Positions 52,468-61,049 of a stretch of DNA of 64,000 nt are shown here, piece after piece (within the stretch, counting starts at the first letter, position 1; every line of letters starts with the position of its first letter). Where the stretch lies: contig NZ_JAJALI010000004.1 of assembly GCF_020523795.1 (NCBI RefSeq), positions 62,001 through 126,000 of the forward strand, given 5' to 3'. Both the position numbers and the translations under genes were made by a program. Under the pieces are notes generated by a model. The model saw only the letters and a program-made list of their open reading frames with translations. It was not told the origin of the DNA and did no database searches. The DNA comes from Ancylobacter sp. Lp-2. Its GTDB lineage: Bacteria > Pseudomonadota > Alphaproteobacteria > Rhizobiales > Xanthobacteraceae.

Positions 52468-53472
52468 TCAGCCGAAGCGGGCGCGCAGGCGCGGCAGCAC
52501 CTGCTCGGCATAGAGTTCGAGGAAGCGCTTCTGATCCTCGCCCGGCGCGTGGAACACCAGATGGTCGAAGCCGAGAGCCACATAGCCGGCGATCTTCTCG
52601 ACATGCTCGTCCGGATCGGTGGAGACGATCCAGCGCGACGCCGCTCGCTCGATCGGCAGCGCGTCGGCGAGCTTCTCCATCTCCAGCGGATCCTCCACCG
52701 AGTGCTTCTCCTCCGGGGAGAGCGCCAGCGCCGCCCAGTGCCGCGTATCGGCCATGGCCCGCGCCCGGTCGGTGTCGAACGAGACCTTCATCTCGATCAG
52801 CCGCTCATAGGGCCGGCCCGGCGCGTCGGAGGCCTCCAGCCCGGCCGCGACGTTGGGCAGCAGCGTCTCGGTGTAGAGTTCCCACTTCTTGCCGGAGGTG
52901 CAGATGAAGCCGTCGCCCACCCGGCCGGCGAACTTCGCCACCTGCGGCCCGGCACCGGCGATGTAGATCGGCACCGGCTCGGCCGGCTTGTCGTAGATCG
53001 TCGCGTTCTCGGTGCGGTAGAACTCGCCCTCGAAGCTCACCCGGTCCTCGGTCCACAGCGTGCGGATGAGGCGCACCGCCTCGCGCAGCCGGGCGAAGCG
53101 CTCCTTCAGCTCCGGCCAGGGCGCGCCGGTGGCCGGCACCTCGTTGAGCCCCTCGCCGGAGCCGACGCCGAGAATCACCCGGCCGGGAAACAGCTGGCCG
53201 AGCGTGCCAAAGGCCTGCGCCACCATCGAGGGATGGTGCCGGAAGGTCGGGGTGAGCACGCTGGTACCCATCGCGATCCGCGAGGTCGCCGAGCCGAGCG
53301 CGCCGAGAAAGGCGATGGCGGCCGGCGCATGGCCGCCGGTGTGGCGCCAGGGCTGGAAATGGTCGCTGATGAAGACGGAATCGAATCCCTTCCGTTCCGC
53401 GAGCACCGAGAAATCGACGAGCTGGCGCGCGTCGAACTGCTCCGCGGAGGCCTTGTAGCCGAGCTTCAGCAC
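52468..53472 (-). CDS. fgd: F420-dependent glucose-6-phosphate dehydrogenase-like LLM oxidoreductase
   Basis: 334 residues, very like mycobacterial Fgd (336): '[12 protein letters not shown]' opening, '[15 protein letters not shown]' with His38 and Trp42 at the Fgd His40/Trp44 positions, '[11 protein letters not shown]' with Glu107 matching Glu109, 'FICTSGK' with Lys195 matching Lys198, and '[29 protein letters not shown]' holding the other sugar-phosphate-contact Lys and Arg. It should reduce F420 with glucose 6-phosphate or a close analogue. The GTG at 53472, with AGAGGGAG upstream, fits family length; an ATG at 53523 would add 17 foreign residues. First gene of the fgd-cofE-cofC-hydrolase operon. 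Confidence 0.88.
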   Translation of the reverse strand: MLKLGYKASAEQFDARQLVDFSVLAERKGFDSVFISDHFQPWRHTGGHAPAAIAFLGALGSATSRIAMGTSVLTPTFRHHPSMVAQAFGTLGQLFPGRVILGVGSGEGLNEVPATGAPWPELKERFARLREAVRLIRTLWTEDRVSFEGEFYRTENATIYDKPAEPVPIYIAGAGPQVAKFAGRVGDGFICTSGKKWELYTETLLPNVAAGLEASDAPGRPYERLIEMKVSFDTDRARAMADTRHWAALALSPEEKHSVEDPLEMEKLADALPIERAASRWIVSTDPDEHVEKIAGYVALGFDHLVFHAPGEDQKRFLELYAEQVLPRLRARFG

Positions 53473-53493
53473 CTTACCACTCCCTCTGGCCGG

Positions 53494-53513
53494 CAATTCT
53501 AATGTTCCTATTG
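53494..53513. promoter_or_regulatory. Operator-like site before fgd (site F)
   Basis: CAATTCTAATGTTCCTATTG matches the reverse complement of site B at 12 of 20 positions by eye, including CTAATG. It lies 22 bp before the fgd start, downstream of the likely promoter. Confidence 0.4.
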
Positions 53514-53553
53514 TCCAGCACATTATTACAAATAATCATGCAATCACAATAGG
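53507..53553 (-). promoter_or_regulatory. fgd promoter region with inverted repeat
   Basis: CCTATTGT (53507-53514) and ACAATAGG (53546-53553) are perfect inverted copies 31 bp apart. Between them are ATTATT-ACA-AATAAT (53522-53536) and AAATAATCATGC, shared with the pxpA/pxpB region. On the minus strand TTGTGA (53549-53544) and AATAAT (53527-53522) are 16 bp apart and could be -35 and -10 boxes. Confidence 0.45.
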
Positions 53554-53668
53554 CTGATTTTTCCGCAATTCGACGCAGCGGAAGGGCCGTGACGCCGGAA
53601 TCGCAACGCCCTTGTCGCCGGCCGGGCGAGGCTTTATCCGGCATGGGACAGCTTTTGGCGAGTGGGAC

Positions 53669-54694
53669 ATGAACGGGCGCGGTATTCTCATCCTTCTCGG
53701 CATCATCGCCGGGATCCTTCTATGTGCCGCGGCCTATCTCGCCGCCTCCATCGTCGCGCCGGTCGCCTTCGCGCTGTTCTTCATCGCGCTGGTCTGGCCG
53801 CTGCAGAAGGCGCTCGCGACGCGGCTGCCGCAGCTCGCGGCGCTGTTCATCAGCCTGGCGGTGAGCCTCGTCGTCATCCTCGCCTTGACCTCGATGACGG
53901 TGTGGGGCTTCGGCCGGGCGGCGCAGTGGCTGATCGCCAACGCCAACCGCTTCCAGACCCTCTACCTCTCCGGCGCCGAATGGCTGGACGGCCACGGCCT
54001 CTACGCCGCCGGCACCTTCATGGAGACCTTCAACGTCTCCTGGCTGATCCGCTTCTTCCAGGGCGTGGCGGCGCGGCTCAACGGCATGGTCGGCTTCGCC
54101 GTCGTCACCTTCATCTTCGTGCTGCTCGGCCTGCTGGAGGTCGATGTCGTCCGGCGCAAGCTCGCCGCCGGCGAGGCGGGCGAGCCCGGCCGCATCCTGC
54201 TCGCCGCCGCCGCCGACATCGCCGGGAAGTTCCGCCGCTACATGGCGGTGCGCACGGCGATGAGCGTCGCCACCGGCTTCGCGGTCTGGGCCTTCGCCGC
54301 CTTCGCCGGGCTCGACCTCGCCTTCGCCTGGGGCGTGATCGCCTTCGCGCTCAACTACATTCCGTTCATCGGCCCGCTGGTGGCGACGCTGCTGCCCACT
54401 TTGTTCGCCGTCGCGCAGTTCGAGAGCTGGCAGATGGCGGTGGCGGTGTTCGCCGGCATGAACGTCATCCAGTTCATCCTCGGTTCCTATGTCGAGCCGC
54501 GCATCGCCGGCAAGGCGCTCGCCATGTCGCCCTTCCTGGTGCTGCTGGCGGTGTTCTTCTTCGCTTTCCTCTGGGGCCTCGCCGGCGCCTTCATCGGCGT
54601 ACCGCTGACCATCGCGGCGCTCACCTTCTGCGCCCACACCACTTCCGCCCGCTGGGTCGCCCGGCTGCTCTCCGGCCGCGCGCCGGAGGCGTGA
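53669..54694 (+). CDS. AI-2E-family (PerM-type) transporter
   Basis: A 341-residue membrane protein with about eight helices. The conserved block 'GVIAFALNYIPFIGPLVATLLPTLFA' and 'QFILGSYVEPRIAGKALAMSPFLVLLAVFFFAFLWGLAGAFIGVPLTI' define the AI-2E exporter family, whose members move varied substrates or Na+/H+. The ATG at 53669 fits; the substrate is unknown. Followed after 53 bp by a hydrolase gene in the same direction. Confidence 0.9.
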   Translation: MNGRGILILLGIIAGILLCAAAYLAASIVAPVAFALFFIALVWPLQKALATRLPQLAALFISLAVSLVVILALTSMTVWGFGRAAQWLIANANRFQTLYLSGAEWLDGHGLYAAGTFMETFNVSWLIRFFQGVAARLNGMVGFAVVTFIFVLLGLLEVDVVRRKLAAGEAGEPGRILLAAAADIAGKFRRYMAVRTAMSVATGFAVWAFAAFAGLDLAFAWGVIAFALNYIPFIGPLVATLLPTLFAVAQFESWQMAVAVFAGMNVIQFILGSYVEPRIAGKALAMSPFLVLLAVFFFAFLWGLAGAFIGVPLTIAALTFCAHTTSARWVARLLSGRAPEA

Positions 54695-54747
54695 CGCCCG
54701 AAGCCTGATACCCCGACGCCGTCCGACATCGAAGGAAAGGGCCTCGC

Positions 54748-56211
54748 ATGGCCATTCGCCGCCTCAAGCGCCTCACCCTTTGGCTCTGCGTCACGCTCGC
54801 GCTGATGCTGGCGACCTTCCTCGGCAGCCGCATCTGGTTCTCCCAGTCGGGGGCGCCGCTGGAGCCCTGGCACACCTATGCGCCGCGCGAGCTCTCCGTC
54901 GCCGAGATGGACCGCACCGACTGGGGCGGCTTCCTCGCCGCCGAGAACAGCGCCTTCGACGAGGTGTGGGAGAACGTCGTGCAGACGCTGCCCGAGGACC
55001 AGCGCGTTCCGTCGAACCGCTATTTCTCCGGCAGCCTCGTCTACCCGCCGCGCCTCACCCGCGACTTCAACCGCTCCTACGAGATCGTGCCGCAGGGCGA
55101 GGCCAAGGGCGCGGTGGTGCTGCTGCACGGCCTCACCGATTCGCCCTACAGCCTGCGCCATGTCGCCCGGCTCTATGCCGAGGCCGGCTGGGCGGTGGTC
55201 GCCATCCGCATGCCCGGCCACGGCACCGTGCCGGCCGGCCTCGCCGAGGCGAGCTGGGAGGACTGGCTCGCCGCCACCCGCCTCGCGGTGCGCGAGGCCC
55301 ACCGCCTCGCTCCCACCCAGCCGCTGCACCTGGTCGGCTTCTCCAATGGCGGCGCGCTGGCGCTGAAATACGCCCTCGACGCGCTGGACGACCCGGCGCT
55401 GGCCCGGCCGGACCGGCTGGTGCTGCTGTCGCCGATGATCGGCATCACCCGCTTCGCCCGTTTCGCCGGCCTCGCCGGGGTGCCGGCCTTCCTGCCGCGC
55501 TTCGCCAAGGCGGCGTGGCTCTCCATCCTGCCGGAGTTCAACCCGTTCAAGTACAACTCCTTCCCGGTGAACGGCGCCCGCCAGTCCTACCTGCTCACCG
55601 CGGCGCTGCAGGATTCCATCGCCCGCCGGGCGCGGGCAGGCGGGCTGAAGGATCTGCCGCCGGCGCTCACCTTCCAGTCGGCGCTGGACTTCACCGTCTC
55701 CACCCGCGCGGTGGTCACCGCCTTCTACGGCCTGCTGCCGGACAATGGCAGCGAGCTGGTGCTGTTCGATCTCAACCGCAACACCAAGCTCGGCCCGCTG
55801 CTGCGCGGCTGGACCTCGGCCGCCGCGCTCGGCCGCCAGGTGCCGCCGGCGCCGCGCCGTTTCGCGCTGTCGATGATCACCAATGTCAGCCCGGACACCG
55901 GCGAGGTATTGGAGCGCACCACCCCGGCCGGCGCCACCGAGAGCACCGAGCGCCCGCTCGGCCTGTTCTATCCGCTGGACGTGTTCTCGCTCTCCCATGT
56001 CGCCCTGCCCTTCCCGGACAGCGACAATCTCTATGGCGCGCAGCCGGACGGCACCGAGGATTTCGGCCTGCATCTCGGGGCGATGGCGGTGCGCGGCGAG
56101 CGCGGAGCGCTGATCATCAGCGTCGATGCGCTGACCCGCATGTCGTCGAACCCGTTCTTCCCCTACATCGCCGAGCGCGTCGAAGGCCTGATCGCCCAGC
56201 CGCGCCGCTGA
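54748..56211 (+). CDS. Membrane-anchored alpha/beta hydrolase
   Basis: 487 residues: an N-terminal hydrophobic helix (about residues 8-27) that may anchor or export it, then an alpha/beta hydrolase core with 'VVLLHGLTDSPYSLRHVARLYAEAGWAVVAIRMPGHGTVPAG' and a nucleophile elbow 'GFSNGG' (Ser near residue 200). 'VNPFKYNSFP'-like and long C-terminal segments make it larger than usual lipases. Function is a probable carboxylesterase; GAAAGGG-like purines precede the ATG. Confidence 0.82.
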   Translation: MAIRRLKRLTLWLCVTLALMLATFLGSRIWFSQSGAPLEPWHTYAPRELSVAEMDRTDWGGFLAAENSAFDEVWENVVQTLPEDQRVPSNRYFSGSLVYPPRLTRDFNRSYEIVPQGEAKGAVVLLHGLTDSPYSLRHVARLYAEAGWAVVAIRMPGHGTVPAGLAEASWEDWLAATRLAVREAHRLAPTQPLHLVGFSNGGALALKYALDALDDPALARPDRLVLLSPMIGITRFARFAGLAGVPAFLPRFAKAAWLSILPEFNPFKYNSFPVNGARQSYLLTAALQDSIARRARAGGLKDLPPALTFQSALDFTVSTRAVVTAFYGLLPDNGSELVLFDLNRNTKLGPLLRGWTSAAALGRQVPPAPRRFALSMITNVSPDTGEVLERTTPAGATESTERPLGLFYPLDVFSLSHVALPFPDSDNLYGAQPDGTEDFGLHLGAMAVRGERGALIISVDALTRMSSNPFFPYIAERVEGLIAQPRR

Positions 56212-56236
56212 GCCTCGACGGCGGACGGCGGAAACA

Positions 56237-56270
56237 AAACGGCCGCGCCTCCCACGAGGCGCGGCCGTTT
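56237..56270. terminator. Bidirectional terminator
   Basis: AAACGGCCGCGCCTC (56237-56251) and GAGGCGCGGCCGTTT (56256-56270) pair perfectly over a 4-base loop. With A/T tails on both sides it can end transcripts from the hydrolase (plus) and from the glycine-zipper gene (minus). Confidence 0.9.
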
Positions 56271-56293
56271 GCATGTAGAGCCGGCAGGATCGG

Positions 56294-56500
56294 TCAGTTC
56301 GCGGTCGCCGCACCGATCACAGCACCGGTGCCGGCGCCGACGGCCGCGCCCACCGCCGCACCCGTGCCGCCGCCGGCGATGCCGCCGATGATGGCGCCGG
56401 CGCCGCCGCCGATCAGGGCGCCGGTGCCGGCCCGCTTCTCGGTGGTGGTGCAGGCGGCGAGCGAAAGCGCGACGAGAGAAATGGCGGCAACGCGGATCAT
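56294..56500 (-). CDS. Small glycine-zipper lipoprotein
   Basis: 68 residues: lipoprotein signal 'MIRVAAISLVALSLAAC', then 'TTTEKRAGTGALIGGG' and Gly/Ala repeats ('GAIIGGIAGGGTGAAVGAAVGAGTGAVIGAAT') of the glycine-zipper 2TM/YMGG type. Such proteins sit at the outer membrane. The ATG at 56500 has GGGGGA upstream. Function unknown beyond envelope association. Confidence 0.88.
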   Translation of the reverse strand: MIRVAAISLVALSLAACTTTEKRAGTGALIGGGAGAIIGGIAGGGTGAAVGAAVGAGTGAVIGAATAN

Positions 56501-56641
56501 GTAGGGTCCCCCAGGGTGAATCGACAGCACCTTCATACCGCCGGCAGATTCCGCCAACAATAGGCGCACTCCCGAAGGACGCTGCGCCGTCGCGACGCGG
56601 CAAGGCCTCTCGCGACGGCGTGTTTCGTCAGGTTGCCCGCG

Positions 56642-59600
56642 CTAGGACGCGGCGCCGGCATCCGCCGGCTTGTCCCGCATCACCGCCACATAGAGCGCCG
56701 GCAGGAAGATCAGCGTCAGCACGGTGGCAACCAGCAGGCCGCCCATGATGGCGAACGCCATCGGCCCCCAGAACACCGTCGGCGCGATCGGGATCATGCC
56801 GAGCACCGTCGACACGGCGGTGAGCATGATCGGCCGGAAGCGGGCGCTGGAGGCATCCAGCACCGCCTCGCGCACCTTCTTGCCGGCCGCCCGCTCGGCT
56901 TCGATCTGGCCGATCAGGATCACCGCGTTCTTGATGATCATGCCGAGCAAGGCGAGCACGCCGAGAATGGCGACGAAGCCGAGCGGCCGGTTGGACAGCA
57001 GCAGCGCCGCCACCACGCCGATCAGCCCCAGCGGCGCCACCGACAGCACGATGAACATCAGCGAGAAGCGCCGCAGCTGGAACATCAGCACGGTGAGCAT
57101 GATGAACAGCATCAGCGGCACCACCGCCACCACCGAGGCCTGCGACTTGGCGCTCTCTTCCACCGTGCCGCCGGTCTCGATGCGGTAGCCGCGCGGCAGC
57201 TCGGCGTTCAGCGACGCGATCTTGGGGGCGAGCGCGCCCACCACCTCGTCGGGCAGCGTGCCCGGCGCCACGTCCGCCTGCACGGTCAGGCTCGGCACCC
57301 GGTCGCGCCGCCACACCAGCGGGTAGGACTGCGCGTAGTCGAAGGTGGCGAACTGCGACAGCGGCACGGTGCGCCCGCCGGGGATCGGCATTTGCAGCGT
57401 GCGCAGGCTGTCGAGCGACAGCCGCTGCTCGTCGGTGGCGCGCAGCACCACGTTGACGAGGTAGATGTCGTCGCGCAGCTGCGTCACCGGCGCGCCGGAG
57501 ATCACCGTGTTCAGCACGCTGGCGATGGTCTCGGTGGAGAGCCCGAGCCGGCGCGCCTCGTCCTGGTCGACGGTGATCCGCACCTCGCGGGACGGCTCGA
57601 TCCAGTCATAATTGACCTGCACCGCCTGCGGATTGGAGGCCACCACCTGCGCCAGCTTGAAGGCGATGTCGCGCACCTGCGCGAGGTCGGGGCCGAGCAC
57701 GCGGTACTGCACCGGCCAGCCGACCGGCGGGCCGAGCTCCAGCGGCGAGACGCGGGCCACCACGCCGGGGAACTGCTCGGCCAGCAGCTTCTCCAGCTTC
57801 GCCTGCAGGCGGATGCGTGCCGGCGTGTCCTTGGCCACCACCACCGCCTGGCCGAAGAAGTCGTTGGGCAGCTGGGCGTTGAGCGGCAGGTAGAAGCGGA
57901 TGGCGCCCTGCCCGACATAGCCGCTCCAGCGCTCCACGTCGGGATCGGTTTTCAGCGCCGCGTCGAGCCGCTCCATGGCGGTCTCGGTGGCGTGGATGGA
58001 GGCGTTCTGCTGCAGGGTCATGTCGACCAGCAGCTCCGGCCGGTCGGAGGACGGGAAGAACTGGCTGGGGATCAGCGGCAGCAGCAGCACCGCCAGCACG
58101 AACAGCGCCACCGTCACGCCGAGCGTCACCCAGCGCGCCGCCAGCGCCGCGGAGAGGAAGCCGCGATAGAGCTTCATCACCCGTCCGGGTTCGCCGCTGC
58201 CGGCGTTCTTCGGCGGCTTCAGGAGCGCCATGCCGATCAGCGGCGCGAACAGCACCGCCACCAGCCAGGACACGATGAGCGCGATCGACACCACCGCGAA
58301 CAGCGAGAAGGTGTACTCGCCGGCCGAGGAGGCGGCGAAGCCGATCGGCACGAAGCCGGCAATGGTCACCAGCGTGCCGGCCAGCATGGCGAAGGCGTAG
58401 GTCTTGAAGGCATAGGTCGCCGCCACCTCCGGCTTCTCGCCGATGGCGAGCCGGTTGATGGTGGCGTCCGTGGTCGTCATCGCGTCGTCGACCATCAAGG
58501 CGAGGGCGATGATCAGCGCGCCGAGCGAGATGCGCTGCATGTCGATGCCGGTCAGCTCCATGACGGAGAACACCGCCGCCAGCGTCAGCGGGATCGACAG
58601 CGCCACCACCAGGCCCGGCCGCACGCCGAGCGCGATGAAGCTCACCACCAGGATGATGGCGATCGCCTGCCATAGCGATTCCATGAACTCGGCGATGGCG
58701 TGCTGCACCGTCACCGCCTGGTCGGCGACCAGGCTGACATTGACGCCGACCGGCAGGTCGGCGGTGATGTCGGTGATCGCGGTCTTGATGTTGGCGCCGA
58801 GCCGCAGGATGTCGCCGCCGTCGCGCATGGCGATGGCGAGGCCGATGGCCGGCTCGCCATTAACGCGGAACATCGGCTGCGGCGGGTCGGCATAGCCGCG
58901 CCGCACCGTGGCGATGTCGGAGAGCCGCAGCATGCGGCCGTCGACGGCGAAGTTGATGTTGGCGATGTCGCGCTCGCTGTCGAAGGCGCCGGACACCTGC
59001 AGGGCCAGCGTCTCGTCGCCGGTCTGGATGGTGCCGGAAGGCTGCACCACGTTCTGCGCGCGCAGCGCCGCCACCAGTGCCTGCCGGTTGATGCCGAGAT
59101 TGGCGAGCTCCTCCATCGAGAACTCGACGAAGATGCGCTCGTCCTGCGCGCCGAGGATGTCGATCTTGGAGACGTCCGGCACCTGCAGCAGCTTGGAGCG
59201 CACCTCCTCGACATAGTCGCGCAGCTCGCGATGGGTGAAACCGTCGGCGGTGAAGCCGTAGATCAGCCCGAACGTGTCGCCGAACTCGTCATTGAAGCCC
59301 GGCCCGACCACGCCCTGCGGCAGCGAGCCGCGCATGTCGGCGATGCTCTTGCGCACATGATACCAGACGTCCGGCACCTCGGCCGCCGTCGTCGCCCCTT
59401 CGAGGTCGACGAAGATGGTGGTGACGCCGGGCCGCGTATAGGAGCGCAGCCGGTCGAGATGCGGCGTCTCCTGCAGCGTGCGCTCCAGCCGCTCGGTCAC
59501 CTGCTTGAGCATGTCCTCGGTGGAGGCGCCCGGCCACCCCGCCTGCACCACCATGGTCTTGATGACGAAGGTGGGATCCTCCGCCCGCCCGAGGCGGAAA

Positions 59601-59692
59601 TAGGAGCCGATGCCGGCGACGATCACCACCAGCATGAAGAACACGACCAGCGAGCGCTCGCGGATTGCCCATTCCGACAGGTTGAAGCGCAT
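56642..59692 (-). CDS. RND efflux pump inner-membrane transporter
   Basis: A 1016-residue HAE1-like RND permease: first helix 'SLVVFFMLVVIVAGIGSYFRLGRAEDPTFVIKTMVVQAGWPGAS', then large periplasmic loops and two six-helix blocks. The proton-relay Asp pair of helix 4 sits in 'LALMVDDAMTTTDA'. The 'EDPTF' opening places it in the MdtB/AcrB-like group of pumps in alphaproteobacteria. Its ATG overlaps the adaptor stop (TGATG). No outer-membrane TolC gene is in the window. Confidence 0.94.
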   Translation of the reverse strand: MRFNLSEWAIRERSLVVFFMLVVIVAGIGSYFRLGRAEDPTFVIKTMVVQAGWPGASTEDMLKQVTERLERTLQETPHLDRLRSYTRPGVTTIFVDLEGATTAAEVPDVWYHVRKSIADMRGSLPQGVVGPGFNDEFGDTFGLIYGFTADGFTHRELRDYVEEVRSKLLQVPDVSKIDILGAQDERIFVEFSMEELANLGINRQALVAALRAQNVVQPSGTIQTGDETLALQVSGAFDSERDIANINFAVDGRMLRLSDIATVRRGYADPPQPMFRVNGEPAIGLAIAMRDGGDILRLGANIKTAITDITADLPVGVNVSLVADQAVTVQHAIAEFMESLWQAIAIILVVSFIALGVRPGLVVALSIPLTLAAVFSVMELTGIDMQRISLGALIIALALMVDDAMTTTDATINRLAIGEKPEVAATYAFKTYAFAMLAGTLVTIAGFVPIGFAASSAGEYTFSLFAVVSIALIVSWLVAVLFAPLIGMALLKPPKNAGSGEPGRVMKLYRGFLSAALAARWVTLGVTVALFVLAVLLLPLIPSQFFPSSDRPELLVDMTLQQNASIHATETAMERLDAALKTDPDVERWSGYVGQGAIRFYLPLNAQLPNDFFGQAVVVAKDTPARIRLQAKLEKLLAEQFPGVVARVSPLELGPPVGWPVQYRVLGPDLAQVRDIAFKLAQVVASNPQAVQVNYDWIEPSREVRITVDQDEARRLGLSTETIASVLNTVISGAPVTQLRDDIYLVNVVLRATDEQRLSLDSLRTLQMPIPGGRTVPLSQFATFDYAQSYPLVWRRDRVPSLTVQADVAPGTLPDEVVGALAPKIASLNAELPRGYRIETGGTVEESAKSQASVVAVVPLMLFIMLTVLMFQLRRFSLMFIVLSVAPLGLIGVVAALLLSNRPLGFVAILGVLALLGMIIKNAVILIGQIEAERAAGKKVREAVLDASSARFRPIMLTAVSTVLGMIPIAPTVFWGPMAFAIMGGLLVATVLTLIFLPALYVAVMRDKPADAGAAS

Positions 59693-60843
59693 CACGAACC
59701 CGAAGCCCCCGAGGCGGACGCCGACGCGGCGCCGAGCAGGCGCACCTTCTGGCCGGGATACAGCGCCTGCACGCCGGCGGTGACCACGACGTCACCGACC
59801 GCGAGGCCGGAGCCGATGGTCACCGTCGCCGGGTTGAACCGCGCCACCTCGACATTGCGCAGCGCCACCGTGGCGGTGGAGGGATCGACCACCCACACCG
59901 CCGGCTGGTTGTTGGCGGCGGTCAGCGCCGAGGCCGGCACCTCCATGCCCGCGCCGCTCTCGATCTCGACGCGGCCGGTCACGCTGGAGCCGAGCCGCAT
60001 CGCCTCCGGCGGATTGTCGAGCCCGACCCGCACCCGGAAGGTGCGCGTCACCGGATCGGCCTGCGGCGCCACCTCGCGCACCCGTCCGGTCGCGGTCACC
60101 GCCGGATTGTCGGAGAGCGCGACGGCGATCACCGGCTCGGCCGGCACCTGCCGCAGGATCTGCGCGGAGACGTCGAACACCGCGTCGCGCCCGCCCTGCC
60201 GGGCCAGCTGCACGATCATCTGCCCGGCCTGCACCACCTCGCCCGGCTCGGCGCCGCGCGCCGTCACCACGCCGGGGGCGTCGGCCTTCAATTCGGTGTA
60301 GCCGACATTGTCCTCGGCGATCTTCAGCTGCGCCTGCGCGTCGTCGACCTGCGCCTGCGCGGCGAGGCGGCCCTGGCGTGCCTCGTCATAGATGGCGCGG
60401 GTGGTGAAGCCGCTCTGCAGCAGCCGTTCCTGCCGGTCGAAATGGTTGGAGGCCTGCACCAGCCGGCCTTCCGCCGCCGTCAGCCCCGCCTGCGCCGAGC
60501 GCAGCGTGTTGAGCGCGTTTTGCGGGTCGAGCCGCGCGACCGTCTGCCCGGCCTTCACCTGATCACCGACATTGACCAGCCGCTCGATCATCCGCCCACC
60601 GATGCGGAACGCCAGCGACGCTTCGTCCTGCGCCTGGACGGTGCCGGAGATCGACACCGACTGGCTCGCCGGCGCTTCCGTGACCGTCACCACCCGCACC
60701 GGACGCACCTGCGGCGGCGCCGCCGCCTCCTCCTGCGAGCAGGCCGCCGTCGCCAGCGCCAGGGCAAGCGCGAGGCTCATGCCGGGCCAAGAGACGCGGG
60801 AGGGCACGCGGCAGGATATCCGGCCGGAAGTGCGGTTCGACAT
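59692..60843 (-). CDS. RND efflux periplasmic adaptor (membrane fusion lipoprotein)
   Basis: 383 residues: lipobox 'LATAAC', then the MFP fold with lipoyl-like half 'FRIGGRMIERLVNVGDQVKAGQTVARLDPQNALNTLRSAQA', coiled-coil hairpin (~110-170), 'VGYTELKADAPGVVTARGAEPGEVVQAGQMIVQLA', and beta-barrel. Partner of the RND pump directly downstream, translationally coupled. The ATG at 60843 gives a proper lipoprotein signal. Confidence 0.93.
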   Translation of the reverse strand: MSNRTSGRISCRVPSRVSWPGMSLALALALATAACSQEEAAAPPQVRPVRVVTVTEAPASQSVSISGTVQAQDEASLAFRIGGRMIERLVNVGDQVKAGQTVARLDPQNALNTLRSAQAGLTAAEGRLVQASNHFDRQERLLQSGFTTRAIYDEARQGRLAAQAQVDDAQAQLKIAEDNVGYTELKADAPGVVTARGAEPGEVVQAGQMIVQLARQGGRDAVFDVSAQILRQVPAEPVIAVALSDNPAVTATGRVREVAPQADPVTRTFRVRVGLDNPPEAMRLGSSVTGRVEIESGAGMEVPASALTAANNQPAVWVVDPSTATVALRNVEVARFNPATVTIGSGLAVGDVVVTAGVQALYPGQKVRLLGAASASASGASGS

Positions 60844-61049
60844 GATGCTCGGTTCCTCTTGCACGCACGGCTGATTCGAAGCGCGGACCGCTGGGGCCGG
60901 CGCGGTGGGATGGTGCACGCTTTTGCGGCGCGGGCCTATACCGGGGAAAACCCTATGGTAGATCAGCACCATAAGCCATAAGCCGTTCGCAGTTGCACCA
61001 TCAAGTGCATCATGATGATGTGACGGCCATACGCTTCTGGGGAGGCAAC

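Noticed and set aside
53473-53523. Upstream ATG start for fgd
   Set aside because: Would add 17 residues absent from Fgd proteins; the GTG at 53472 has a good ribosome site and fits family length.
53669-54694. Autoinducer-2 exporter
   Set aside because: The family name does not fix the substrate, and no luxS or lsr genes are near.
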